Source of the DNA: Variovorax sp. IB41
GTDB lineage: Bacteria > Pseudomonadota > Gammaproteobacteria > Burkholderiales > Burkholderiaceae_C
Length of the DNA: 64,000 nt
Direction of reading: 5' to 3'
Assembly (NCBI RefSeq): GCF_016405905.1
Contig: NZ_JAEFCB010000006.1
Location: forward strand, 186,001-250,000
In this document: piece after piece, positions 53,512 through 61,796 of the stretch
How positions within the stretch are numbered: the stretch's first letter is position 1
Layout: each line of letters opens with the position of its first letter
Notes under the pieces: generated by a model
What the model was told of the DNA's origin: nothing
Database searches by the model: none
The model's input: the letters and a program-made list of their open reading frames with translations, nothing else
Position numbers and translations under genes: made by a program

Positions 53512-54957
53512 TCAAAGCTCGTCTCTGACCCTGCTGAAAACTTTCCAGAAAGTGGCGTCCTGCGAGGTCGCGAAATTGATCCGCATCATGGTGCTGGGCG
53601 GCCGGCGCGCATGGAAGAGCGAACCCGGCGCGAGCAGGTAGCCCTGGTCGAGCATGCGCTGGGTGAGCGCGTCGGTGTCCTCGCCCGTGTCGACCCAGCC
53701 GAAGAGCCCCGCCGGCTCCGAGGCGAAGGTGCAGCCGTGCGACATCGCAAGCTTCACCGACCGCCCGCGCGCGCCCTCCAGGCGAATGCGCACGCGCTCC
53801 GAATGCCGGCGCAGCTGGCCCTGGTCGATGCACCACGACAACGCCCGCTCGAAGAGCGTGGGCGAGGTCAGCGTGGCCAGCAGCTTGGTCTCCAGCAGCC
53901 GGTCCTTCAGCGCGGGCGGCGCGGCCAGGAAGCCGATGCGCCAGTTGGGCGCGATGATCTTGGCAAAGCCGCTCACGTACACGGTGCGCTGCAGCCCGTC
54001 CAGCGCGCACAGGCGCGTGGCGTGCTCGGGGGCGAGGTGGCTGTAGGTGTCGTCCTCGACGATGTGGAAGTCGTGCTCGTTCGCCAGCTTGAGCACCCGG
54101 TGGGCGCTCCCGGGCGTGAGGCTGTAGCCGGTCGGGTTGTGCAGCACGCTCACGCTCACGAAGAGCTTGGGCTTGTGCAGCGCGCAGTACTGCGCCATCA
54201 CGTCGAGGTCGGGCCCGTCGGCGCGCCGCGGCACGGGCAGGATGCGCATGCCCAGCGCCTCCAGCCGCGCGAATTCGAGCGCCCAGCCCGGCTCCTCGAC
54301 CATCACCGGATCGCCCGGCCGCAGCAGCGTGCGGCTCACGATGTCCAGCGCATGCGTGGCGCCGATGGTGGTGATGATCTGGTCGGGCGCGGCCGGCACG
54401 TTGATGCCCACCAGCTTCTGCGAGAGGCTGCGGCGCAGGCTCATGTCGCCGGCGGGCTCGCCGTACTGGAGCGACAGCTCCTGCAGCACGGCTGTACTGG
54501 TCATGCGCCGCACGGCCGTGGGCATGAAGGTGGACGACATCCAGTCCGGCGGAAACACGCCCATGCCCGGCTGCGGCTTGTCGCTCGGGCGGTGGAACAT
54601 GCTGCGGATCAGCGAACTCGCATCGGCCGGCACGCGCGAGGCCATCATCTGCACGGCCATGGCCGCGGGCATGTCGCCCACGCCGACGGCGTCGGCGGGT
54701 TTGCCCGGACGGCTGTCCTGGCCCTGCGCCGAATCGCGCACGTAGAAGCCGCGTTGCCGGCGGGCTTCGACGAGCCCCTGCGCGAGCAACTGGTCGTAGG
54801 CCGCGACCACCGTGTACGGGCTCACGCCCTGCTGCCGCGCGCATTCGCGCACCGAGGGCAGCCGGGCGCCGGGCGGCAGCAGCCGGGTGCGGATGCGCTC
54901 GGCCAGGCGGTCTGCGAGCTGGCCGGTCAACGACTGGGTGGAGGTTCGTGTCAGCAT
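53512..54957 (-). CDS. MocR-family transcriptional regulator (GntR HTH fused to aminotransferase fold)
   Basis: A 481-residue fusion. Residues 5-75 are a GntR winged helix (LTGQLADRLAERI, PPGARLPSVRECARQQGVSPYTVVAAYDQLLAQGLVEARRQRGFYV). Residues about 120-480 form a type I PLP aminotransferase domain: TTIGATHALDIVSRTLLRPGD, HNPTGYSLTPGSAHRVLKLA, IVEDDTYSHL and SGFAKIIAPNWRIGFLA with the PLP-binding lysine. MocR proteins sense amino acids or PLP vitamers. It is divergent from a LysE exporter gene across 103 bases that contain strong repeats, so it likely controls export of an amino acid. ATG 54957 removes an implausible upstream extension. Confidence 0.9.
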   Translation of the reverse strand: MLTRTSTQSLTGQLADRLAERIRTRLLPPGARLPSVRECARQQGVSPYTVVAAYDQLLAQGLVEARRQRGFYVRDSAQGQDSRPGKPADAVGVGDMPAAMAVQMMASRVPADASSLIRSMFHRPSDKPQPGMGVFPPDWMSSTFMPTAVRRMTSTAVLQELSLQYGEPAGDMSLRRSLSQKLVGINVPAAPDQIITTIGATHALDIVSRTLLRPGDPVMVEEPGWALEFARLEALGMRILPVPRRADGPDLDVMAQYCALHKPKLFVSVSVLHNPTGYSLTPGSAHRVLKLANEHDFHIVEDDTYSHLAPEHATRLCALDGLQRTVYVSGFAKIIAPNWRIGFLAAPPALKDRLLETKLLATLTSPTLFERALSWCIDQGQLRRHSERVRIRLEGARGRSVKLAMSHGCTFASEPAGLFGWVDTGEDTDALTQRMLDQGYLLAPGSLFHARRPPSTMMRINFATSQDATFWKVFSRVRDEL

Positions 54958-54988
54958 GCTGTGTCGAGGTGCTGTGTCGATGGGGTCA

Positions 54989-55038
54989 CCAATACAGATG
55001 CCTTGTTTGTCCGGCCATCTGTACTGGAACTGTAATGG
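54989..55038. promoter_or_regulatory. Candidate MocR operator with inverted and direct repeats
   Basis: CCAATACAGATG (54989-55000) and CATCTGTACTGG (55016-55027) are inverted repeats with one mismatch in twelve and a 15-base spacer. CTGTACTGG (55019-55027) is repeated directly as CTGTAATGG (55030-55038) after two bases. They lie between the divergent MocR and LysE genes, as expected for a MocR-type regulator that binds spaced half-sites. Confidence 0.6.
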
Positions 55039-55060
55039 TCTCAAGTTTAGAGTGTGTGTC

Positions 55061-55660
55061 ATGAACTGGCAAGAATTCACCGCGCTGCTGGTGTTGGCCA
55101 CGGCGATGAGTTTTTCGCCCGGCCCCAACACCACGCTCTCCACCGCCCTGGCGGCCAACGGCGGCCTGCCGCGCGCGATGCGCTTCGTGGTCGCGGTGCC
55201 GATCGGCTGGACGCTGCTGCTGGCGATCTGCGCGGCGGGCCTGGGCGCGCTGGTGGTGGCGGTGCCGCCGCTGCGCCTGGCGATCAAGGGACTGGGCATC
55301 GCCTACCTGCTGTGGCTCGCGTACAAGCTCAGCGGCAGCGGCACGCTGGGCCGTGCCGACAGCGCAAAACTCACCGTCGGCTTCGGCCAGGGCGTGATGC
55401 TGCAGTTCGTCAACATCAAGGCGTGGCTTCTCGCGCTCACGCTGGTGGCCGGATGGATCGCCGGCCAGCCCGACGCGCTCTCGCGCTTCGCCATCGTCGC
55501 GCCGGTGATGCTGTTCTATGCCTTCGTCAGCAACTTCGCCTATGCGCTGGTCGGCGCGCTGCTGCGCGACTGGCTCGCCAAGGGCAAGCGCCTCCTGTGG
55601 TTCAACCGCGCGATGGGCCTCGTGCTCGTGCTCACGGCTTGGTGGATGGTGAGCGTATGA
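55061..55660 (+). CDS. LysE/RhtB family amino-acid exporter (first)
   Basis: A 199-residue inner-membrane protein with about six hydrophobic segments. The family signature MSFSPGPNTTLSTALAANGG lies near the N-terminus, followed by FVVAVPIGWTLLLAICAAGLGALVV, LGIAYLLWLAYKL and GFGQGVMLQFVNIKAWLLAL with the conserved asparagine-lysine pair. It would export an amino acid. It is divergent from the MocR regulator with repeats in between. An overlapping 20-codon frame links its stop to the next gene. Confidence 0.9.
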   Translation: MNWQEFTALLVLATAMSFSPGPNTTLSTALAANGGLPRAMRFVVAVPIGWTLLLAICAAGLGALVVAVPPLRLAIKGLGIAYLLWLAYKLSGSGTLGRADSAKLTVGFGQGVMLQFVNIKAWLLALTLVAGWIAGQPDALSRFAIVAPVMLFYAFVSNFAYALVGALLRDWLAKGKRLLWFNRAMGLVLVLTAWWMVSV

Positions 55661-55719
55661 GCCGCCGGGCCGCTCCCCACGCGAATGCCGCAGCGCGCAG
55701 CGCGGAGGCTGCGCAATGA
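55657..55719 (+). CDS. Possible 20-codon linker ORF between the LysE and EamA genes
   Basis: An ATG inside the LysE stop (ATGA, 55657-55660) opens a 20-codon frame rich in Ala and Arg that ends in the ATGA of the EamA start (55716-55719). It begins with the same codons as the EamA gene (ATGAGCCGCC). GGAGG for the downstream gene lies within it. It may serve only to carry ribosomes from one gene to the next; no protein role is claimed. Confidence 0.35.
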   Translation: MSRRAAPHANAAARSAEAAQ

Positions 55720-56687
55720 GCCGCCGCCTCGACATCAAGGACGAAACGCTGGGCATGTGGCTCGGCGTGATCGGTGTGGCGCTCTTCGCGGTGACGCTGC
55801 CGATGACGCGGCTGGCCACCGGCACGCAGGCCGCGCCGCAGCTCTCTCCCTGGTTCGTCACGCTCGGGCGCGCGGCGCTGGCCGGCGTGCTGTCGGCGGT
55901 CTTCCTCCTGGTCACGCGCTCGCCCCGGCCCGCGCCGCACCAGTGGCGGCCGCTGGGCATGGCGGTGCTGGGCAACTGCGTCGGCTATCCGCTGCTGCTG
56001 GCCTACGCGCTGCGCGTGGTCACCGCCAGCCATGCGGCCGTGGTGACGGCGCTGCTGCCGCTGGTGACGGCCGCGGTCGCGGCCTGGGTGCTGCACCAGC
56101 GCGCGCGGCTGGGCTTCTGGTTCTGCGCGGTTGCGGGCAGCCTGCTGGTGGTGGCGTTCTCGGTGCTGCGCGCGAATCAGGCGGGCCACGGCTTCGGTTT
56201 CGAATGGGCCGACCTGCTGCTGGTGGGCGCGGTCATCGCGGCCTCCTTTGGCTACATCTACGGCGCGCAGGTCACGCCCTCGCTGGGCGCCGAGCGCGTG
56301 ATCTGCTGGGTCTGCGTAATGGCGCTGCCCTTCACGCTGCCGGCCACGCTGGCGCTGTGGCCGACGCAGCCCATCGCCACGGCATCGTGGCTGGGCTTCG
56401 TGTACGTGGGCATGTTCTCGATGTGGATCGGCTTCTTCGCCTGGTACCGGGGTCTCGCCCTCGGCGGCGCGCTGCGCGTGAGCCAGACGCAGTTGCTGCA
56501 GCCCTTTTTGTCGATCCTCGCGTCGATCCCGATCCTGGGCGAGCCGCTCGATGTGGTCACACTGGGCTTCGCGATCGCGGTGGTGGCCACGGTGGTGATC
56601 GGCAAGAAGCTGTCGCAACCGCAGGCGGCGCCCGCTGCTGCGCCGCTGCCTGCGGGCAATGGCGTCGCGGCCGGAAGAAGCCGATGA
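55716..56687 (+). CDS. EamA/DMT-family transporter
   Basis: A 323-residue protein with ten predicted membrane segments in two EamA repeats: WLGVIGVALFAVTLPMTRLA, LGRAALAGVLSAVFLLV, VLGNCVGYPLLLAYALRVVTASHAAVV (a typical EamA helix pair), then LLLVGAVIAASFGYIYGAQV, VYVGMFSMWIGFFAWYRGLALGG and LQPFLSILASIPILGEPLDVVTLGFAIAV. Members export amino acids or other metabolites. The C-terminus ends in an alanine/proline-rich tail. GGAGG is present seven bases before ATG 55716. The location after LysE and before an aminotransferase suggests amino-acid efflux. Confidence 0.88.
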   Translation: MSRRLDIKDETLGMWLGVIGVALFAVTLPMTRLATGTQAAPQLSPWFVTLGRAALAGVLSAVFLLVTRSPRPAPHQWRPLGMAVLGNCVGYPLLLAYALRVVTASHAAVVTALLPLVTAAVAAWVLHQRARLGFWFCAVAGSLLVVAFSVLRANQAGHGFGFEWADLLLVGAVIAASFGYIYGAQVTPSLGAERVICWVCVMALPFTLPATLALWPTQPIATASWLGFVYVGMFSMWIGFFAWYRGLALGGALRVSQTQLLQPFLSILASIPILGEPLDVVTLGFAIAVVATVVIGKKLSQPQAAPAAAPLPAGNGVAAGRSR

Positions 56688-56783
56688 CCGCATCCCATCA
56701 CGCCGGCTGCAACAAAATCCCTGTTGCATCCCTTGGCGACCTGCCATCGAATCTCACCTCACACGCCTGAAAGAAGAAACGCC

Positions 56784-57986
56784 ATGAACTGGAAACTCGC
56801 CGCCCGCGCCGCCAAGATGAACCCGTCGGTGCTGCGTGAAATCCTCAAGGTCACCGAACGTCCCGGCATCATCAGCCTGGCCGGTGGCCTGCCCTCGCCC
56901 AAGACCTTCCCGATCCAGGCCTTCGCCGACGCCTGCGCCGAGGTGCTGCACAACGACGGCCAGGCCGCGCTGCAGTACGCCGCGAGCGAAGGCTACGCGC
57001 CGCTGCGCCAGGCCGTGGCCGACATGCTGCCGTGGAACGTCGACCCCGCGCAGGTGCTCATCACCACCGGCTCGCAGCAGGGCCTGGACCTCGTGGCCAA
57101 GGTGCTGATCGATCCGGGCAGCAAGGTGCTGGTCGAGACGCCCACCTACCTCGGCGCGCTGCAGGCCTTCGGCCCGATGGAGCCGAACCCGGTGAGCGTG
57201 GCGAGCGATGAAGACGGCGTGATCGTCGCGGACCTGGTCGAGAAAGCGAAGGACGCGCGCTTCGTCTACCTCCTGCCCAACTTCCAAAACCCCACCGGCC
57301 GCACCATGACCGAGGCGCGCCGCGCCGCCGTCTCGGCCGCCGCCGCCGAGGCGGGCCTGCCGATCGTCGAGGACAACCCCTACGGCGAGCTCTGGTTCGA
57401 CGAAGCCCCGCCGCTGCCGCTGACCGCGCGCAACCCCGAGGGCTGCATCTACCTGGGCTCGTTCTCCAAGGTGCTGGCGCCCGGCCTGCGCCTGGGCTTC
57501 CTGGTGGCGCCGAAGGCCATCTACCCGAAGCTCCTGCAGGCCAAGCAGGCGGTGGACCTGCACACGCCGATCTTCACGCAGCGCATGGTGTCGGCCGTGA
57601 TGAAGGACGGCTTTCTCGACCGCCACGTGCCCACCATCCGCGCGCTCTACAAGCGCCAGCGCGACGCGATGATCGCCGCGCTCACCCGCGAGATGGCCGG
57701 CCTGGACGTGAAGTTCAACGCGCCCAAGGGCGGCATGTTCCTGTGGGCGCGCCTGCCCGAGGGCGTCGATACGGTCAAGCTGCTGCCCAAGGCGGTCGAG
57801 CGCAACGTGGCCTTCGTGCCCGGCGCGCCGTTCTACGCCGGCCTGGGCGATCCGCGCACGCTGCGCCTGTCGTTCGTGACGGCCAGCGTCGAAGAAATCG
57901 ACACCGCCATCGCCGCGCTTGCGCTCACGCTGCGCGAAGAGCTGGCGCTGCTGGGCGAGCACAAGCTCGCGCCTGCACCGGTGTGA
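56784..57986 (+). CDS. PLP-dependent aminotransferase (2-aminoadipate/aromatic type, class I/II)
   Basis: A 400-residue fold-type I aminotransferase. Features are ISLAGGLPSPKTFP, LQYAASEGYAPLRQAVA, ITTGSQQGLDLVAKVL, ETPTYLGALQAF, YLLPNFQNPTGRTMT, IVEDNPYGELWF and GSFSKVLAPGLRLGFLVAP with the PLP lysine. The LAGGLP and EDNPYGEL pattern is shared with LysN-type 2-aminoadipate aminotransferases and close relatives of MocR catalytic domains, but without a DNA-binding domain. Substrate unknown. AAGAAGAAA precedes ATG 56784. The LysE gene follows 13 bases downstream. Confidence 0.88.
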   Translation: MNWKLAARAAKMNPSVLREILKVTERPGIISLAGGLPSPKTFPIQAFADACAEVLHNDGQAALQYAASEGYAPLRQAVADMLPWNVDPAQVLITTGSQQGLDLVAKVLIDPGSKVLVETPTYLGALQAFGPMEPNPVSVASDEDGVIVADLVEKAKDARFVYLLPNFQNPTGRTMTEARRAAVSAAAAEAGLPIVEDNPYGELWFDEAPPLPLTARNPEGCIYLGSFSKVLAPGLRLGFLVAPKAIYPKLLQAKQAVDLHTPIFTQRMVSAVMKDGFLDRHVPTIRALYKRQRDAMIAALTREMAGLDVKFNAPKGGMFLWARLPEGVDTVKLLPKAVERNVAFVPGAPFYAGLGDPRTLRLSFVTASVEEIDTAIAALALTLREELALLGEHKLAPAPV

Positions 57987-57999
57987 GGGAGCGGGGACG

Positions 58000-58635
58000 A
58001 TGATCGGCATCGCGACGCTCTCGCTCTTCCTGCTCGCTGTGCTGGCGCTGTTCCTCTCGCCCGGGCCGAACATGGCCTTCGTGCTCTCGCACGGCGTGGC
58101 GCACGGGCCGCGCGGCGGGTTCGCGGCGGCGATCGGCATCTCGGCGGCCGACCTGATGCACACGCTCTTCGCGGCGACCGGCGTCACCGCGCTGGTGGCC
58201 GCCTGGCCACCGTCGTTCGACGTGCTGCGCTATGCGGGCGCGCTGTACCTGGTGTGGCTCGCGGTGCAGGCGTTGCGCAGTGGCGGCCTGCGCATGAATG
58301 CGCAGGCCCAGCCCGCGGGGTTCGGACGCATCGTGCACATGGCGCTCGTGAACAACCTCGTCAATCCGAAGGCGCTGCTGTTCTTCATGGTGTTCCTGCC
58401 GCAGTTCGTCGATCCGTCGCACGGCAGCGTGGCACTGCAGCTGGTGCAACTGGGCGTGGTGCTGTCGGTGGCCGCGCTCGCCTTCAATACGCTCTTGGGC
58501 GCCTGCAGCGGACAGGTCGGCCGCTGGCTGCAGCGCCGGCCCGGTGCTGCGAATTTGCAAAGCAGGGTGCTCGCCACTGTCATGCTGGGTTTGGCGTTTC
58601 GCCTGCTTTTCCTCGACCGACCCGCAGCAAGCTGA
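58000..58635 (+). CDS. LysE/RhtB family exporter (second)
   Basis: A 211-residue membrane protein with LFLSPGPNMAFVLSHGVAHGPRGG near the N-terminus, IGISAADLMHTLFAATGVTALV, VLRYAGALYLVWLAVQAL, VNNLVNPKALLFFMVFLPQFV and a long C-terminal helix pair. The SPGPN and NPKALLFF signatures are standard for RhtB-type efflux proteins, for example for homoserine, threonine or leucine analogues. The start ATG 58000 lies 13 bases after the aminotransferase stop with GGGGA upstream. The PhzF gene follows 12 bases after its stop, giving an operon. Confidence 0.9.
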   Translation: MIGIATLSLFLLAVLALFLSPGPNMAFVLSHGVAHGPRGGFAAAIGISAADLMHTLFAATGVTALVAAWPPSFDVLRYAGALYLVWLAVQALRSGGLRMNAQAQPAGFGRIVHMALVNNLVNPKALLFFMVFLPQFVDPSHGSVALQLVQLGVVLSVAALAFNTLLGACSGQVGRWLQRRPGAANLQSRVLATVMLGLAFRLLFLDRPAAS

Positions 58636-58647
58636 GAGCCGTTGCTT

Positions 58648-59481
58648 ATGAACATCCTGAAGATCGCGGCGTTTTCCGATGGGGATACAGGCGGCAATCC
58701 TGCCGGCGTCTTTATCGGCAGTGCATTGCCGTCCGCAGCGCAGATGCAGGAGGTCGCGGCTGAAGTAGGCTTCTCCGAGACCGTGTTCGCGGCTCGGACC
58801 GCCGACGGGTGGCGCGTTCGCTACTTCTCCCCGCAATCGGAAGTCCCGTTCTGCGGTCACGCGACGATTGCATTGGGTGCCGCGCTGGCGCTGCAACAAG
58901 GCGACGGCGTGTTCGCGCTGACACTGAATCATGCGGAGGTCACGGTGGAAGGAAAACGTGACGGCAGCCTCGTTGCCGCAGCACTCCAGTCGCCGCGCAC
59001 GCGCAGCGTCGCAGCCGAACCCACGCTGGTGTCCGATACGTTGGGGTTGTTCGGCTACACAAGCGACGACCTCGACCCACGCATTCCCCCGGCACTAATT
59101 CATGCAGGCGCAGATCATCTGGTGCTTGCCCTGAAGGACCGTGCCACGCTGTCGGCGATGGCGTACGCATTGGAAGCGGGCCGCAGCCTGATGAATCGCG
59201 CGGGACTGACGACCATCCTCCTTGTCCGTGCAGAAACCGCGCAGTTGTTCCATACGCGCAACCCCTTCGCGTCCGGCGGAGTCTATGAAGACCCGGCAAC
59301 GGGCGCAGCCACGGCTGCGCTGGGCGGCTACCTTCGAGACATCGCATGGCCTCACGCTGGTGCGATCGACGTGGTGCAAGGCGAAGACATGGGCATGTTG
59401 TCGCGCCTGCACGCAGAAATTCCGCCGACGCCAGGCAGTTCGATCCGCGTGTCCGGCAGCGCCCGCATCATGCCGGCTTGA
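58648..59481 (+). CDS. PhzF family isomerase/epimerase-like protein (first)
   Basis: A 277-residue member of the PhzF fold (diaminopimelate-epimerase-like halves). Signatures include FSDGDTGGNPAGVFIG, the catalytic-glutamate region VGFSETVFAA, VRYFSPQSEVPFCGHATIALGAAL, and EDPATGAATAALGGYLRD near the C-terminus. The conserved Glu of FSETVF is present. Beyond phenazine PhzF and a few peptide or dipeptide-like cases, substrates are unknown. It has slightly lower G+C and less biased codon use than its neighbours. An ATG two codons into a TTG-opened frame is taken as start. Confidence 0.87.
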   Translation: MNILKIAAFSDGDTGGNPAGVFIGSALPSAAQMQEVAAEVGFSETVFAARTADGWRVRYFSPQSEVPFCGHATIALGAALALQQGDGVFALTLNHAEVTVEGKRDGSLVAAALQSPRTRSVAAEPTLVSDTLGLFGYTSDDLDPRIPPALIHAGADHLVLALKDRATLSAMAYALEAGRSLMNRAGLTTILLVRAETAQLFHTRNPFASGGVYEDPATGAATAALGGYLRDIAWPHAGAIDVVQGEDMGMLSRLHAEIPPTPGSSIRVSGSARIMPA

Positions 59482-59511
59482 CCTCTCGAAATAACGGAAG
59501 GAAATCCATCC

Positions 59512-60153
59512 ATGCTCAACATCTGGGGCCGCATCAGCTCGATCAACGTCCGCAAGGTGGTGTGGTGCGCGCAGGAGCTCGGGCTCGATTTCCAGCGCAC
59601 CGAGGCCGGCGGCAAATTCGGCGTGGTGCAGACGGCCGAATACCTCGCGCTCAATCCGAACGCGATGGTGCCGACCATCGACGACGGCGAAGGCGCCGAG
59701 CGCGTGACGCTCTGGGAATCGAACGTGATCGTGCGCTACCTCTGCGCGAAGCATTCGCACGGCACGCTCTATCCGAGCGAGCTGCCCGCGCGCTTCGACG
59801 CCGAGCGCTGGATGGACTGGCAGCAGACCACGCTCAACCGCGCGAGCCGCGACGCCTTCGTGCAATGGGTGCGCACGCCGCCCGCCGAGCGCCAGGCCGC
59901 GCTCATCGACGCCTCGGTGCGCCAGAGCGAAGCGCTCTTCGCCGTGCTCGATGCGCACCTGGCGCGCCAGCCCTTCCTGGCCGGCGAGCGGTTCACCATG
60001 GCCGACATTCCGGTCGGCTGCGAGGCGCATCGCTGGTTCAACCTGCCGGCCGCCGAGTACCACCGGCCGAGCTGGCCGAACGTGGAGCGCTGGTACGCCG
60101 ATCTTCTTTCCCGCCCCGGCGCGCGCGGCGTGCTCGATCTCTCCCTCGAATGA
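59512..60153 (+). CDS. Glutathione S-transferase family protein
   Basis: A 213-residue two-domain GST. The thioredoxin-like N-terminal half has IWGRISSINVRKVVWCAQELGLDFQRTEAG, LNPNAMVPTIDDG (cis-Pro) and LWESNVIVRYLCAKH (glutathione-binding Glu-Ser). The all-helical half begins near residue 90 (RFDAERWMDWQQTTLNRAS) and ends with FLAGERFTMADIPVG, the conserved N-capping Asp, and NVERWYADLLSRPGAR. GGAAGGAA precedes the ATG. Its stop overlaps the ATG of the second PhzF gene by four bases. Substrate cannot be inferred. Confidence 0.92.
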   Translation: MLNIWGRISSINVRKVVWCAQELGLDFQRTEAGGKFGVVQTAEYLALNPNAMVPTIDDGEGAERVTLWESNVIVRYLCAKHSHGTLYPSELPARFDAERWMDWQQTTLNRASRDAFVQWVRTPPAERQAALIDASVRQSEALFAVLDAHLARQPFLAGERFTMADIPVGCEAHRWFNLPAAEYHRPSWPNVERWYADLLSRPGARGVLDLSLE

Positions 60154-61082
60154 ATCCGATGAAATCCCGCCCCTTCAAGCAAGTCGACGTCTTCACCGCC
60201 ACCGCGTACTACGGCAATCCGCTCGCCGTGGTGATCGATGGCCAGGACATCGATGACGCCGCCATGCAGCGCTTCGCGCAGTGGACCAATCTCTCCGAGA
60301 CCACCTTCCTCTTGCCGCCGACCGAGCCGACGGCCGACTACCGCGTGCGCATCTTCACGCCCGGCGGCGAGCTGCCCTTTGCCGGCCATCCGACCATCGG
60401 CACCTGCCACGCGTGGCTGGAGGCCGGCGGCAAGCCCAAGGTGGCGGGCCGCGTGGTGCAGCAGTGCGGCGCGGGCCTCGTGCCGCTGCGGCGCGAGGGC
60501 GAGCGCCTGGCCTTCGCCGCGCCGCCGCTCAAGCGCAGCGCCCCGAGCCCCGCGCTGCTCGCCAAGGTGGCCGGCGCGCTGGGCCTGAAGGCGCAGCAGG
60601 TGATCGCGGCGCAGGTGCTGGACAACGGCCCGGTCTGGTTCGGCCTGCTGCTGAACGATGCCGACGCCGTGCTGGCGCTGCAGCCCGACCACCGCGCGCT
60701 GAAAGAGCTGGGCGTGAAGGCGGGCGTCGCGGGCGTGCCCGCGGCGCACGACACGTCGCTGCTCATCGGCCGCTCCAACCGCGAGGCGCGCGCCTTCGGC
60801 AATCGGCCCGCGACGCCGAACGACGACGGCGCGAAGATCGACCTGGAAGTGCGCGCCTTCGCCGAACCGATCGGCGTGCAGGAAGACCCGGTCACCGGCA
60901 GCCTGAACGCGAGCCTCGCTGAATGGCTGATCGCCGACGGCCACATGCCCGAGCGCTACCTCGCCGCGCAGGGCCAGTGCCTGGGCCGCGCGGGCCGCGT
61001 GTACATCGAGCGCGACGCCGAAGGAAAGATCTGGGTCGGCGGCGATGCCGTGACCTGCGTCGACGGCAGCGTCACGCTGTAG
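60150..61082 (+). CDS. PhzF family isomerase/epimerase-like protein (second)
   Basis: A 310-residue PhzF-fold protein: FKQVDVFTATAYYGNPLAVVIDG, WTNLSETTFLLPP with the catalytic Glu, VRIFTPGGELPFAGHPTIGTCHAWL, and QEDPVTGSLNASLAEWLI followed by YLAAQGQCLGRAGRVYIE. It is a full-length PhzF and is not a recent tandem copy of the 277-residue protein upstream, since motifs and lengths differ. Two ATG codons (60150, 60159) are possible starts; the first overlaps the GST stop and suggests coupling. The glyoxalase-like gene follows after 16 bases. Confidence 0.9.
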   Translation: MNPMKSRPFKQVDVFTATAYYGNPLAVVIDGQDIDDAAMQRFAQWTNLSETTFLLPPTEPTADYRVRIFTPGGELPFAGHPTIGTCHAWLEAGGKPKVAGRVVQQCGAGLVPLRREGERLAFAAPPLKRSAPSPALLAKVAGALGLKAQQVIAAQVLDNGPVWFGLLLNDADAVLALQPDHRALKELGVKAGVAGVPAAHDTSLLIGRSNREARAFGNRPATPNDDGAKIDLEVRAFAEPIGVQEDPVTGSLNASLAEWLIADGHMPERYLAAQGQCLGRAGRVYIERDAEGKIWVGGDAVTCVDGSVTL

Positions 61083-61098
61083 CCAGAGGAGCCCGCGC

Positions 61099-61791
61099 AT
61101 GCACGCCCAACTCGACCACCTGGTGATCGCCGCCGCCTCGCTGGCCGAGGGCGTGGCGTGGTGCGAAAAAACGCTCGGCGTCACGCCCGGGCCGGGCGGC
61201 GCGCATCCGCTCATGGGCACGCACAACCGGCTGCTGAACGTGGCGAGCGACGCGTTCCCGCGGGCCTACGCGGAGATCATCGCGATCGAGCCCGGCAAGC
61301 ACCCCTCGCGGCCCGGCACGCGCCGCTGGTTCGACCTGGACGACACCGCGCTGCAGGCGGGCCTCGCGCAGCACGGCCCGCGGCTCATCCACTTCGTCGC
61401 GCGCGTGCCCGACGCCGCCGCCGCAACGCGCGCGCTGGCCCGCGAGGAGCATGCGCACATCGATCGCGGCCACCTCATCGAAGCCTCGCGCGACACGCCG
61501 GCCGGCCGCCTCGAATGGCAGATCACGTTGCGCGACGATGGCCAGCGCCTGTTCTACGGCGCGCTGCCGACGCTGATCCAGTGGGGGCCGGTGCATCCGG
61601 TCGATGCCATGCCCGCATCGGGCCTGGCGCTGCGTTCGCTGCGCGTCGCGCACCCGCGCGCGCCCGCGCTGTCGGCGGCGCTCTCGGCCATCGGCATGAA
61701 AGCGCTGCCGGTGGACGCCGGCCCGCCGAACCTTGTCGCCGTGTTCGATACGCCGCGCGGCCCCGTCACGCTCGAATCCAAGGGACTCTGA
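61099..61791 (+). CDS. Glyoxalase-like domain protein (VOC superfamily)
   Basis: A 230-residue protein with LDHLVIAAASLAEGVAWCEKTLG at the start, where His is the expected metal ligand, GAHPLMGTHNRLLNV, YAEIIAIEPG with a candidate metal Glu, and IQWGPVHPVDAMP. This matches the Glyoxalase_3 type rather than lactoylglutathione lyase. The second half (LRVAHPRAPALSAALSAIG) appears to be a degenerate VOC repeat. Function unknown. It sits between PhzF and LysE genes in the same plus-strand run; the LysE gene starts five bases after its stop. Confidence 0.82.
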   Translation: MHAQLDHLVIAAASLAEGVAWCEKTLGVTPGPGGAHPLMGTHNRLLNVASDAFPRAYAEIIAIEPGKHPSRPGTRRWFDLDDTALQAGLAQHGPRLIHFVARVPDAAAATRALAREEHAHIDRGHLIEASRDTPAGRLEWQITLRDDGQRLFYGALPTLIQWGPVHPVDAMPASGLALRSLRVAHPRAPALSAALSAIGMKALPVDAGPPNLVAVFDTPRGPVTLESKGL

Positions 61792-61796
61792 CCATC

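Noticed and set aside
58648-61082. Recent tandem duplication of PhzF genes
   Set aside because: The two proteins differ in length (277 and 310 residues) and in most positions outside the family motifs, so they are distant paralogues.
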